Shown one piece after another: positions 1 to 8,220 of a stretch of 64,000 bases of DNA. Each line of letters begins with the position of its first letter. Position 1 is the stretch's first letter. The notes below the pieces were generated by a model. The model was not told where the DNA came from, did no database searches, and saw only the letters and a list, made by a program, of their open reading frames with translations. The translations under genes and the position numbers were made by a program. Source of the DNA: Brevinematales bacterium (lineage in GTDB: Bacteria > Spirochaetota > Brevinematia > Brevinematales > GWF1-51-8); NCBI GenBank assembly GCA_020059465.1, contig JAGVBZ010000037.1:33315-97314 (forward strand), read 5' to 3'.

Positions 1-555
1 ATCGAGGTGGGATTCCAGCATGCCGATATAGGTCGGGGCCGACTTTTCCGGAACATCGCGCCCGTCGAGAAGGACATGCACGCGGAGTTTCTGAATACCC
101 TCGGTATCTGCCTGACGGATCATCGCGGTCAGGTGATTGATATGCGAATGAACGTTACCGTCGGAAAGAAGCCCGATAAAATGGAATGCGGAATTCTTCG
201 ACTTGCACTGCGCGGCAATCTTCTTCCATACGTCGCTTTTAAAAATACTGCCGTCCTGTATAGCCTGATTGACCCGTTTCGCGCCCTGCGCGAAAACACG
301 TCCCGCGCCGAGAGCGTTATGCCCGACTTCGCTGTTGCCCATATCGTCGTCGGAGGGAAGCCCTACGGCGGTGCCGTGCGCGCGGAGTTCGGCGTACATT
401 TCGCTTTTAAACAGATTATCTAGAACAGGGGTTTTCGCCATATAGACGGCGTTCCCTTCGTTTTCTTTTCCGATTCCCACCCCGTCCATCACAATTACCA
501 GCAACGGGCCGGGACGCCCCTTAAATTGGGAAAGAGGCTTTAGACTGAAACTCAT
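1..555 (-). CDS. gpmI: 2,3-bisphosphoglycerate-independent phosphoglycerate mutase, N-terminal part (runs off the left edge)
   Basis: Reverse-strand reading gives MSFSLKPLSQFKGRPGPLLVIVMDGVGIGKENEGNAVYMAKTPVLDNL...GLPSDDDMGNSEVGHNALGAGR...GLLSDGNVHSHINHL...VHVLLDGRDVP, which are iPGM hallmark motifs. The + ORF 7..423 listed in the track is its antisense. Confidence 0.95.
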   Translation of the reverse strand, partial: MSFSLKPLSQFKGRPGPLLVIVMDGVGIGKENEGNAVYMAKTPVLDNLFKSEMYAELRAHGTAVGLPSDDDMGNSEVGHNALGAGRVFAQGAKRVNQAIQDGSIFKSDVWKKIAAQCKSKNSAFHFIGLLSDGNVHSHINHLTAMIRQADTEGIQKLRVHVLLDGRDVPEKSAPTYIGMLESHLD

Positions 556-581
556 GGTTCCTCCTTGGCTATATAAAAAAA

Positions 582-920
582 TTAAATCGCTTCGCTGCCG
601 GTCTCACCGGTACGGATACGAATCACTTCATCCATCGGGAAAATAAACAGTTTCCCGTCCCCGATCTTGCCGGTACGCGCATGTTTCATTATAGTATCGA
701 TTGTCATATCGAGAAAATCATCGTTTACCGCGATCTCGATTTTTACCTTACGGGTAAAATGAATCTCATATTCCTTACCCATAAAGTTTTCCGTATGCCC
801 CATCTGGCGCCCGTAGCCCATGACGTCGGAGATAGTCATACGGGTAATCTCCGCTTCCTGAAGCGCGTCGCGTACCGCTTCCAGACGGGACGGCTGAATT
901 ATCGCGATGATATATTTCAT
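582..920 (-). CDS. P-II family nitrogen regulatory protein
   Basis: MKYIIAIIQPSRLEAVRDALQ...GYGRQMGHTENFMGKEYEIHFTRKVKIEIAV...ARTGKIGDGKLFIFPMDEVIRIRTGE. GlnB signatures with the T-loop Tyr conserved; start taken after GGAG at 927-930. Confidence 0.93.
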   Translation of the reverse strand: MKYIIAIIQPSRLEAVRDALQEAEITRMTISDVMGYGRQMGHTENFMGKEYEIHFTRKVKIEIAVNDDFLDMTIDTIMKHARTGKIGDGKLFIFPMDEVIRIRTGETGSEAI

Positions 921-928
921 AAACCGCT

Positions 929-954
929 CCATAGAATAATTGAACAATCTATGG
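929..954 (-). promoter_or_regulatory. Inverted repeat (CCATAGA-N12-TCTATGG) in the 5' leader of the P-II gene, overlapping its SD
   Basis: Perfect 7-bp arms at 929-935 and 948-954. The SD complement ctcc (927-930) overlaps one arm. Confidence 0.5.
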
Positions 955-1072
955 TAAAATACTTTCCCGATAAAAGCAAGTCCTTGGAGAATGCGAAAAA
1001 ACGGGAGTTTTCATCTATGCGTCTGAATTATTTTACCGGCCATAAAAAATTGAAACCGAATCATCCGCCGAA

Positions 1073-1101
1073 TTGACTGTAATACATTTTCCCATTATAA
1101 T
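1073..1101 (+). promoter_or_regulatory. sigma70-type promoter for typA
   Basis: TTGACT (1073-1078), 17-bp spacer, TATAAT (1096-1101); SD aaggag before the TTG start at 1145. Confidence 0.8.
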
Positions 1102-1144
1102 ACTTACTCACAAAAATTGATTAGATAAAGAGTAAGGAGAAATT

Positions 1145-2953
1145 TTGCAAAAAATAAGAAATGTCGCGATTATCGCGCATGTCGATCACGGTAAAACAAC
1201 CTTAGTGGATGAATTGCTTAAACAGAGCAAAGTATTCCGTGAGAATCAGGAAGTGCAGGAATGCTTTCTAGATTCGAACGATTTGGAACGGGAACGCGGC
1301 ATAACGATCCTGTCGAAAAATATCAGCATACAATTCGGGGATATAAAGATTAATCTTATCGATACTCCGGGACACTCCGATTTCAGCGGCGAGGTAGAAC
1401 GTGTGTTGAAGCTTGCCGACGGTGTACTGCTTCTAGTGGATGCGTTCGAGGGTCCGATGCCCCAAACCCGTTTCGTACTCGAGAAGGCGCTTCATCTTAA
1501 TTTGAAACCCATTGTAGTAATCAATAAAATCGACCGTCCGGATAACCGTCCAAACGAAGTCCTCGACGAGATATACGATCTTTTTATCGAGCTGGGTGCG
1601 GATGACGAGCAGATCGATTTCCCGGTGATCTATGCGAGCGGGCGGAACGGATGGGCGGTGCATGACCTGAAGGAGGAACGGAAGGACTTGGTGCCGCTGC
1701 TTGAGACGATTATCGAACGGATTCCAGAGCCTCAATTGATCGAAGGGCCGGCGCAAATGCAGATTACATCACTGGATTATAATTCCTATGTTGGAAGAAT
1801 CGGTATAGGGAGAGTTTTCCGCGGGATGATCGATAAAACCAGTCCGCTTTGTATTATCAAACGAAGCGGTGCGATTCATAATGTATCGGTAAAACAGATA
1901 TATCTATTCGAAGGGTTGGGACGCACCGAAGTATCCGAAGCGGCTACCGGCGATATCTGCGCTATAGTCGGAATAGAGGATATCGATATCGGTGATACGC
2001 TTGCCGATGCGGTCAATCCCGAACCGCTACCCCTGCTGACTATCGACGAACCGACGATCAGTATGACTTTTTCGGTTAATACGTCGCCGTTTCATGGGCG
2101 CGAAGGAAAATATGTAACATCCCGCCATCTGCGGGAAAGGCTTTTTAAAGAACTCCAGCATAATGTGGCGCTTCAGGTACACGAAACAGGCATCACGGAT
2201 ATGTTTATGGTATTCGGACGCGGCATACTGCATCTCTCGGTTTTAATTGAGAATATGCGGCGGGAAGGGTACGAGTTTTCCGTGGGCGCGCCGAAGGTGA
2301 TCTACAAGGAGATCGACGGGAAGAAGACCGAACCGATCGACCTGATGACTGTGGAAACTCCCGCCGAATATGCCGGGAAGGTGATCGACCTTGTCGGGCA
2401 ACGGAAAGGTGTGATGATCAAGATGGAGGAACGGGGAAGTATGACCCGGATGGAGTTTCATATTCCCGCGCGCGGCATGATGGGTCTCCGGAACAGTATC
2501 CTGAATGTGACGCAGGGCGAGGGCATCATGCATCACCGTTTCTATCAGTATGAATATTTCAAGGGTTCCATCAAACAGCGTCAGACCGGCGCGCTTATTT
2601 CAATGGGTGAAGGGACTGTCACCGAATACGCGCTGAACGGACTGCAGGACCGCGGTAAGTTTTTCTGCGAGGCGGGCGATGTTGTCTACGCCGGACAGAT
2701 TATCGGCGAATATAATAAGGATAACGACCTTGAGGTCAATGTCCAGAAAGGGAAGAAAATGACCAATATGCGCGCGGCGGGTTCGGATAAGACGATCAAG
2801 ATCGCGCCCGCGGTAAAGTTCAGCCTCGAAGAGGCGATGGAGTATATCCGTGACGATGAAATGGTGGAAGTCACGCCGAAGAACGTGCGGATGCGTAAGC
2901 TTAGCCTCGACTCGGGCGAACGCAAGCGCCTCAGTAAGATGGCAGACAATTAG
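1145..2953 (+). CDS. typA: GTP-binding translational regulator TypA/BipA (TTG start)
   Basis: AHVDHGKTTLVDELL, ERGITILSKN, DTPGHSDFSGEVERVL, NKIDRP; full-length BipA architecture. Confidence 0.96.
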   Translation: MQKIRNVAIIAHVDHGKTTLVDELLKQSKVFRENQEVQECFLDSNDLERERGITILSKNISIQFGDIKINLIDTPGHSDFSGEVERVLKLADGVLLLVDAFEGPMPQTRFVLEKALHLNLKPIVVINKIDRPDNRPNEVLDEIYDLFIELGADDEQIDFPVIYASGRNGWAVHDLKEERKDLVPLLETIIERIPEPQLIEGPAQMQITSLDYNSYVGRIGIGRVFRGMIDKTSPLCIIKRSGAIHNVSVKQIYLFEGLGRTEVSEAATGDICAIVGIEDIDIGDTLADAVNPEPLPLLTIDEPTISMTFSVNTSPFHGREGKYVTSRHLRERLFKELQHNVALQVHETGITDMFMVFGRGILHLSVLIENMRREGYEFSVGAPKVIYKEIDGKKTEPIDLMTVETPAEYAGKVIDLVGQRKGVMIKMEERGSMTRMEFHIPARGMMGLRNSILNVTQGEGIMHHRFYQYEYFKGSIKQRQTGALISMGEGTVTEYALNGLQDRGKFFCEAGDVVYAGQIIGEYNKDNDLEVNVQKGKKMTNMRAAGSDKTIKIAPAVKFSLEEAMEYIRDDEMVEVTPKNVRMRKLSLDSGERKRLSKMADN

Positions 2954-2961
2954 ATATATAC

Positions 2962-2995
2962 AAAAAGCCCTTCCAACGCGGAAGGGCTTTTCTTT
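2962..2995. terminator. Rho-independent terminator, potentially bidirectional, between typA and tRNA-Asp
   Basis: AAAAGCCCTTCC-aacgc-GGAAGGGCTTTT, 12-bp stem with A/T tracts on both sides. Confidence 0.85.
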
Positions 2996-3070
2996 CGGGG
3001 TTGACGGGACTTGAACCCGCGGCACCTGGCGTGACAGGCCAGTACTCTAACCAAACTGAGCTACAACCCC
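2996..3070 (-). tRNA. tRNA-Asp(GTC)
   Basis: Reverse strand GGGGTTGTAGCTCAGTTTGGTTAGAGTACTGGCCTGTCACGCCAGGTGCCGCGGGTTCAAGTCCCGTCAACCCCG folds as a cloverleaf; anticodon loop CTGTCAC gives GTC; 3' CCA is not encoded. Confidence 0.96.
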
Positions 3071-3164
3071 ATCGATTATCGAGAATAGTATTATAAAAAT
3101 AATTTGGATTTCCGTCAAGAAATCGATGGAATTTAATTCGCGAAAACAGGTAGATTACGATTAC

Positions 3165-3193
3165 TTGACTGACATCAGTCCCCGCGTTACATT
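3165..3193 (+). promoter_or_regulatory. sigma70-type promoter immediately before dinB
   Basis: TTGACT (3165-3170), 17 bp, TACATT (3188-3193); ATG at 3199. Confidence 0.6.
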
Positions 3194-3198
3194 ATTCT

Positions 3199-4263
3199 AT
3201 GGGCAAATTCCGTAAAATTATTCATATAGATATGGACGCCTTCTATGCGTCGGTGGAACAGCGCGACAATCCCGCATTGAGGGGAAAGCCGGTTATAGTA
3301 GGCGGTTCCCCGGAGACGCGCGGAGTGGTCTCGACCGCGTCGTACGAAGCGCGAAAATTCGGTGTGCATTCCGCAATGCCCACTGTTACCGCGCTCAAGC
3401 TCTGTCCGCAGGGAATTCTGGTATACCCTCATTTCGACAGGTACAAAAGGGCGTCGGAACATATCCGCGCGATATTCCACGATTATACCGATTTGGTCGA
3501 ACCGATGTCGCTCGACGAGGCATATCTCGATGTCACGGTCAATAAAAAGGGCATCGATTCCGCGACACGTATTGCGAGGGAGATCAAGGCGCGTATCCGG
3601 ACGGTCACCCGTCTGACGGCGTCCGCCGGGGTATCATATAATAAGTTTATCGCCAAGGTGGCGTCCGATTACAGGAAGCCCGACGGATTGACGGTCATTC
3701 CGCCGGATCAGGCGATCGGGTTTATCGATAACCTGCCTATCGGAAAGTTCTACGGTGTTGGCCCGGCGACCGAGAAACGGATGAAGGAGCATGGGATCGC
3801 AAACGGCGCGGATTTGCGGAAATTCACTCTAGAGGAGTTGAGGGAGTACTTCGGGAAATCCGGAGAGTATTATTACAATATCGCGCGCGGTATCGACGAG
3901 CGACAGGTTGATCCGAACTGGATTCGCAAATCTATCAGTCAGGAATACACCTATCCTAAGGATATCTATAAACGCGAGCAGATCGAAGCGTATTTCCGGG
4001 AGTCTGCAGGTGAACTCAGCCAATCGATGGAAAAAAAGAAGATCACCGGAAAGACAATCTCGATCAAGGTGAGGTACGCGAATTTCGAGACAGTCACCCG
4101 AAGTCACACTATTGAAGAGTATACCCGTGACGCTGAAACGATGTACCGTGAGGCGATTATGCTTCTTAAAAAAACGGATATCGATAAAAAGCGGGTACGC
4201 CTGCTTGGATTGGGGATGTCGTCGTTATTGGACGATGAGGATAAATTGACGAATAATATATGA
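3199..4263 (+). CDS. dinB: DNA polymerase IV (Y-family)
   Basis: IIHIDMDAFYASVEQRDNPALRGKPVIVGG...EPMSLDEAYLDVT...GVSYNKFIAKVASDYRKPDGLTVI. Confidence 0.96.
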   Translation: MGKFRKIIHIDMDAFYASVEQRDNPALRGKPVIVGGSPETRGVVSTASYEARKFGVHSAMPTVTALKLCPQGILVYPHFDRYKRASEHIRAIFHDYTDLVEPMSLDEAYLDVTVNKKGIDSATRIAREIKARIRTVTRLTASAGVSYNKFIAKVASDYRKPDGLTVIPPDQAIGFIDNLPIGKFYGVGPATEKRMKEHGIANGADLRKFTLEELREYFGKSGEYYYNIARGIDERQVDPNWIRKSISQEYTYPKDIYKREQIEAYFRESAGELSQSMEKKKITGKTISIKVRYANFETVTRSHTIEEYTRDAETMYREAIMLLKKTDIDKKRVRLLGLGMSSLLDDEDKLTNNI

Positions 4264-4324
4264 AAATGGTTGAAAAAGCTATTGATTTATGATAGACTTT
4301 ATTGGCGTATTAAGGAGGAAAACG

Positions 4325-6130
4325 ATGCGGTGCCTGAGAAATGTATTATTACTATTGGGTATGTTATTCCACATGGTATTAGGCGCAAATCTCTGGGCTG
4401 AGGATTATTCTAAGTATGTCGGCGGGTGGAGTGGGGAATCGATTGCTAAAATGTATTCCGCCGGTTCCATGGTACCGCCTGCATCTGCGGAACCCCGCGC
4501 GCTTCCAACAAAAGTGGATTTATCGAAGGATATGCCCCCTGTTGGAAGTCAGGGAATGCAGTCCAGCTGCGTCGCCTGGGCTACCGCATATGCCGCAAAG
4601 TCCTATCAGGAATATATCGAGCATGAATGGAAGTATGATGACAATACCCTTTTCAGCCCGGCGTTTATCTATAATCAGATCAACGGCGGTGTAGATAAGG
4701 GATCGTCCATATACGATGCCTGCCAGTTAATGGTAAAGATGGGGTGCGCGACTCTTGATACTATGCCGTATAATGTTAAAAATTATAAATCGAAACCGAA
4801 TTCGCAGGCAGTAAAGGAAGCCGGGAAATATAAGGCTGAAAAGTTCTATACGATTAAACCTACCGAAATCAGCACGATCAAGTCTTATCTTTCAAAAGGA
4901 TACCCGGTTATTTTCGGCGCGACGGTGTATATGAACTTCAATAATCTGAATAAAAGCAATCCAGTCTATAATTCGAAATCCGGGAAATCGATGGGCGGTC
5001 ACGCGATGACGCTGGTTGGATATGACGATAGTAAATACGGGGGGGCGTTTAAGCTGATCAACTCGTGGGGTACCGGATGGGGCGATAAGGGATATGCATG
5101 GATTCCATATTCGTTTTTCCCCCAGGTCACCGGAGCTGTGATGGTGATGGAGGATATTCAGGAAAAATCACCGAGCGATAATAAAATAGTCGATGACGAT
5201 TCCGATGTGGTTGTCGACGATGACGATGATCAGGAAGTAGTTGTTTCCGGCAAAGCACCGGGTATGCCGAAGAATTTCGATGTCAGTAAGGGAAAATACT
5301 CCGGATACATTGAAATCAAATGGAAGTCCGATTCCTCGTCAGAGAAGAATCTTGTCATGAAATGGGATGCAGATCACGAAGAATGGAAACTGCTTGATAC
5401 TATCTCCGGACAGAGCTATAGCGATAAGGATATTCAGAAGGGTAAGTATTATTATTACTCCGTTATTTCGCAGAATAAAAAAGGTTATAGCGCTCCGACT
5501 ACCCCTCAGCAGGGTTATGCTATGTCGCTTTTCAGCCGTAACGAAGTCAATTCCGCCTATGCCGAGATTTCGGCATCTCAGGGCAATTATGATAAGTATA
5601 TTATGATAAAATTCGGGAAAATCCCCGATGAAGAAGGATATCTAGTATTCCGGAAGAGTCAGAAAGACCCCGATTGGAAACTGATTATTACTGTCAATGA
5701 AGTAATGAAAAAGCAGCTTAAAAAATTCGGATCATCGAAGGATACTGGAGAAATCTATATCGATCAGGATATCGAGGCTGGAATTATATACGAATATATG
5801 GTTGTTCCCGATGTTCCCAAAGGCGCTGATACACCCAGTCCCGTAGTGAAGGGATGGGCGAAAGGAAACATATATAAAAATCCCCCATCAAAACCCGCCG
5901 ATCTGAAGGTTACATTTGATAAAACATCCGCATCTCTTCAGTGGCAGGCGTCACAGGATACAGTCGGGTATTATGTATATCGTTGGGAAGATGCTGCAAA
6001 GGACTTCATAAAAGTTGGTTATACCGAAGTGAATAAGTATCAAGATGTTACCGTAGAATCCGGAAAAAAACACCAGTATGCGGTAAAATCGTTTAACTGG
6101 GCCGGAGAATCGAAGGATTTTCTGAAATAG
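4325..6130 (+). CDS. Secreted papain-like (C1A family) cysteine protease with an Asp-rich linker and fibronectin-III-like C-terminal modules
   Basis: Signal peptide MRCLRNVLLLLGMLFHMVLG; catalytic regions QGMQSSCVAWATAYAA (Cys), GGHAMTLVGYDD (His), LINSWGTGWGDKGYAWIPY (Asn). SD AAGGAGG before 4325. Confidence 0.88.
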   Translation: MRCLRNVLLLLGMLFHMVLGANLWAEDYSKYVGGWSGESIAKMYSAGSMVPPASAEPRALPTKVDLSKDMPPVGSQGMQSSCVAWATAYAAKSYQEYIEHEWKYDDNTLFSPAFIYNQINGGVDKGSSIYDACQLMVKMGCATLDTMPYNVKNYKSKPNSQAVKEAGKYKAEKFYTIKPTEISTIKSYLSKGYPVIFGATVYMNFNNLNKSNPVYNSKSGKSMGGHAMTLVGYDDSKYGGAFKLINSWGTGWGDKGYAWIPYSFFPQVTGAVMVMEDIQEKSPSDNKIVDDDSDVVVDDDDDQEVVVSGKAPGMPKNFDVSKGKYSGYIEIKWKSDSSSEKNLVMKWDADHEEWKLLDTISGQSYSDKDIQKGKYYYYSVISQNKKGYSAPTTPQQGYAMSLFSRNEVNSAYAEISASQGNYDKYIMIKFGKIPDEEGYLVFRKSQKDPDWKLIITVNEVMKKQLKKFGSSKDTGEIYIDQDIEAGIIYEYMVVPDVPKGADTPSPVVKGWAKGNIYKNPPSKPADLKVTFDKTSASLQWQASQDTVGYYVYRWEDAAKDFIKVGYTEVNKYQDVTVESGKKHQYAVKSFNWAGESKDFLK

Positions 6131-6163
6131 TATATCGGGGTATTAGTACTAGGAGGACTTTGA

Positions 6164-6973
6164 ATGAGATTTTTACTTGCTTTGTTTATGATGAATGCTT
6201 TTTTTGTCAGCGGACTGACCGCCGCCAATAAGAAGCAGGAGACTTCAGTTGTATTTTTAGAGAAAGATACCGAGATACAGGGGATACCGTTAAAGGCAAA
6301 AGAGATGGTGGTGTATTATGAATCGGGTAAACTTCAGGTCGGGGTCTTAGCGAAGGACTTTATGATCTGCGGGGTGACATTTCCCGCCGGAGGAACGCTC
6401 ATATTGTTTGAATCGGGTAAAATAAAAGAAGGGATGCTTAAAGACGATACCGTGATACAGGCCGTTCCGTTTAAGAGCGGGAAACCACTTCTATTCTATG
6501 AGAACGGTTTTGTTGAACGGGGGGTATTGGCGGATATTTCTATAGTTCAGGGTATCAAAATTGAAAAAAATACGCTGCTTAATTTTTACTCCAACGGGAA
6601 TGTAATGGGTGTAAAGCCGATGGAAGATGTGAACATCCAAGGCGGTACATGGAAGGCCGGAAAAATAATCTCGTTCTACGAGAACGGGATTATTCAGAGA
6701 GGAACGCTTGGCGCCGATTCCTCTGTGCAGGGAGTTCTATACAAAGAAAAAACCACGTTGGAATTCCATAATAACGGGAAGGTAAAAACTGGGATTCCCG
6801 CCTCCGATACCGAGCTCAATGAGATGGTTTTTAAAATGGGGAAACCGATAAAATTTTTCGCCAACGGACAGCTTGAATCGGGGACGCTTGCAAAAGATTG
6901 CATAATCCAATCCAAGAAGATTAAAGCCGGAAAAACGGTAACTTTCAAAGATGACGGGACGTTCAAAAAGTAA
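6164..6973 (+). CDS. Exported protein made of tandem 30-aa MORN/YwqK-like repeats
   Basis: N-terminal signal peptide, then repeats such as TVIQAVPFKSGKPLLFYENGFVERGVLADI. Confidence 0.8.
   Translation: MRFLLALFMMNAFFVSGLTAANKKQETSVVFLEKDTEIQGIPLKAKEMVVYYESGKLQVGVLAKDFMICGVTFPAGGTLILFESGKIKEGMLKDDTVIQAVPFKSGKPLLFYENGFVERGVLADISIVQGIKIEKNTLLNFYSNGNVMGVKPMEDVNIQGGTWKAGKIISFYENGIIQRGTLGADSSVQGVLYKEKTTLEFHNNGKVKTGIPASDTELNEMVFKMGKPIKFFANGQLESGTLAKDCIIQSKKIKAGKTVTFKDDGTFKK
6269..6973 (+). repeat. 7.8 x 90-bp (30-aa) tandem coding repeats without indels
   Basis: Residues 36-269 divide into seven units of exactly 30 aa plus 24 aa; consensus (t/s)xIQgvxfkaGKxixFyeNGxvxxGxLaxD. Confidence 0.88.
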
Positions 6974-7039
6974 CTTTTAAATTATTTTGACATATTTAGT
7001 TAATCATTATACAATTGTACAGTTATATCGGGGGTTCGT

Positions 7040-8209
7040 ATGGCGTGGGATGATATCAGAATCGAGGTTTCTACGCACTTTCTGGCTCCGGGAATGGTAC
7101 TCAAGGGTGACGGATTCGACGAGCAGGGTACGAAAGTCATAGAAATGGATGTCCCGCTTCAGGAAGAACAGATCAAGCAGATTATCGCCTGCGGAGTAAA
7201 AACGATTACCTATACGCGGAAGCGTCTAAAACTGAAAAAGGAAAACACATCCTCTACAATTGCCGATGAGCATATCGATAGGGCTATTTCTGTTATGGAC
7301 GATATTGAGGGGGCGATACGCAATCAGAAAGGTGAAATCCCCGCCCGCGAAGTAAAAGAGATTATAGATACATTTATCGATGATATCAGAAGTAATAACG
7401 ATGCGTGTCTTAACCTGCTTGATCTTGCGGATTTCGACGATTACACCTATACCCACTCCATAAACGTGGCGACAATTTCCCTCGCATGCGGTCTTGCGAT
7501 GAATTTGGATGAATTGAAGATACGTGTTTTAGGGACTGCCGCTATTCTCCACGATATCGGAAAGACGCTGGTGCCTATCGAGATTCTTAATAAGCCGGAA
7601 AAACTGAATCCCGCCGAATGGGCTATCATGAAAAAACACCCGTTATTTGCTTATAACATTCTCAAGGCTGAGAGTCAGTTCAGTAAGGATGTAATAAACG
7701 GGGTATTATTACATCATGAGGACTACACAGGCGGAGGATATCCGTTGGGCATCCGATGGGATAAATCGAATGTATTTGCGCAGATTATCTCGATTGCGGA
7801 TGTATTCGACGCGATTACCAGTAAAAGGACTTATAAAGAAGCACAGCCTTTCTCAAATGCCTTCGGGTATATTATGGAGAAATCCGGAACGAAATTCAAC
7901 CCGGAAATATCCCAGATTTTCCTGAAAGAGATGATAAAGAAAATCAACGGAGAACCTCTCTATCCGATCGACAGTTATGTCCTGCTAAACACCGGAGAAG
8001 TAGGTTATGTTGTAGATCATCGGCTGAATCCCTTCTCCCTTCGGCCAATTATTAATATTTTCTACAATCCCTCGAAAGAACCGAAGCTGCTCAAGTATAA
8101 ACTTCAGATCGATCTTGAGAAAGATAACGGGCGTACGGTTATCCGCAGGATTACCGAAGACGCTACGATACAGAAATTTAACCAAGTACTTGGTATAGAA
8201 GGCATATAG
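7040..8209 (+). CDS. HD-GYP domain protein, predicted c-di-GMP phosphodiesterase
   Basis: THSINVA, LHDIGKTLVP, KKHPLFAYNIL, LLHHEDYTGGGYPLG, ISIADVFDAITSKRTY: metal-site motifs and GYP intact. Confidence 0.93.
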   Translation: MAWDDIRIEVSTHFLAPGMVLKGDGFDEQGTKVIEMDVPLQEEQIKQIIACGVKTITYTRKRLKLKKENTSSTIADEHIDRAISVMDDIEGAIRNQKGEIPAREVKEIIDTFIDDIRSNNDACLNLLDLADFDDYTYTHSINVATISLACGLAMNLDELKIRVLGTAAILHDIGKTLVPIEILNKPEKLNPAEWAIMKKHPLFAYNILKAESQFSKDVINGVLLHHEDYTGGGYPLGIRWDKSNVFAQIISIADVFDAITSKRTYKEAQPFSNAFGYIMEKSGTKFNPEISQIFLKEMIKKINGEPLYPIDSYVLLNTGEVGYVVDHRLNPFSLRPIINIFYNPSKEPKLLKYKLQIDLEKDNGRTVIRRITEDATIQKFNQVLGIEGI

Positions 8210-8220
8210 ATAAGATTGAT

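Noticed and set aside
7-423. + strand ORF of 138 aa at the left edge
   Set aside because: Antisense to the clear gpmI reading frame on the minus strand; the peptide has no recognisable domain.
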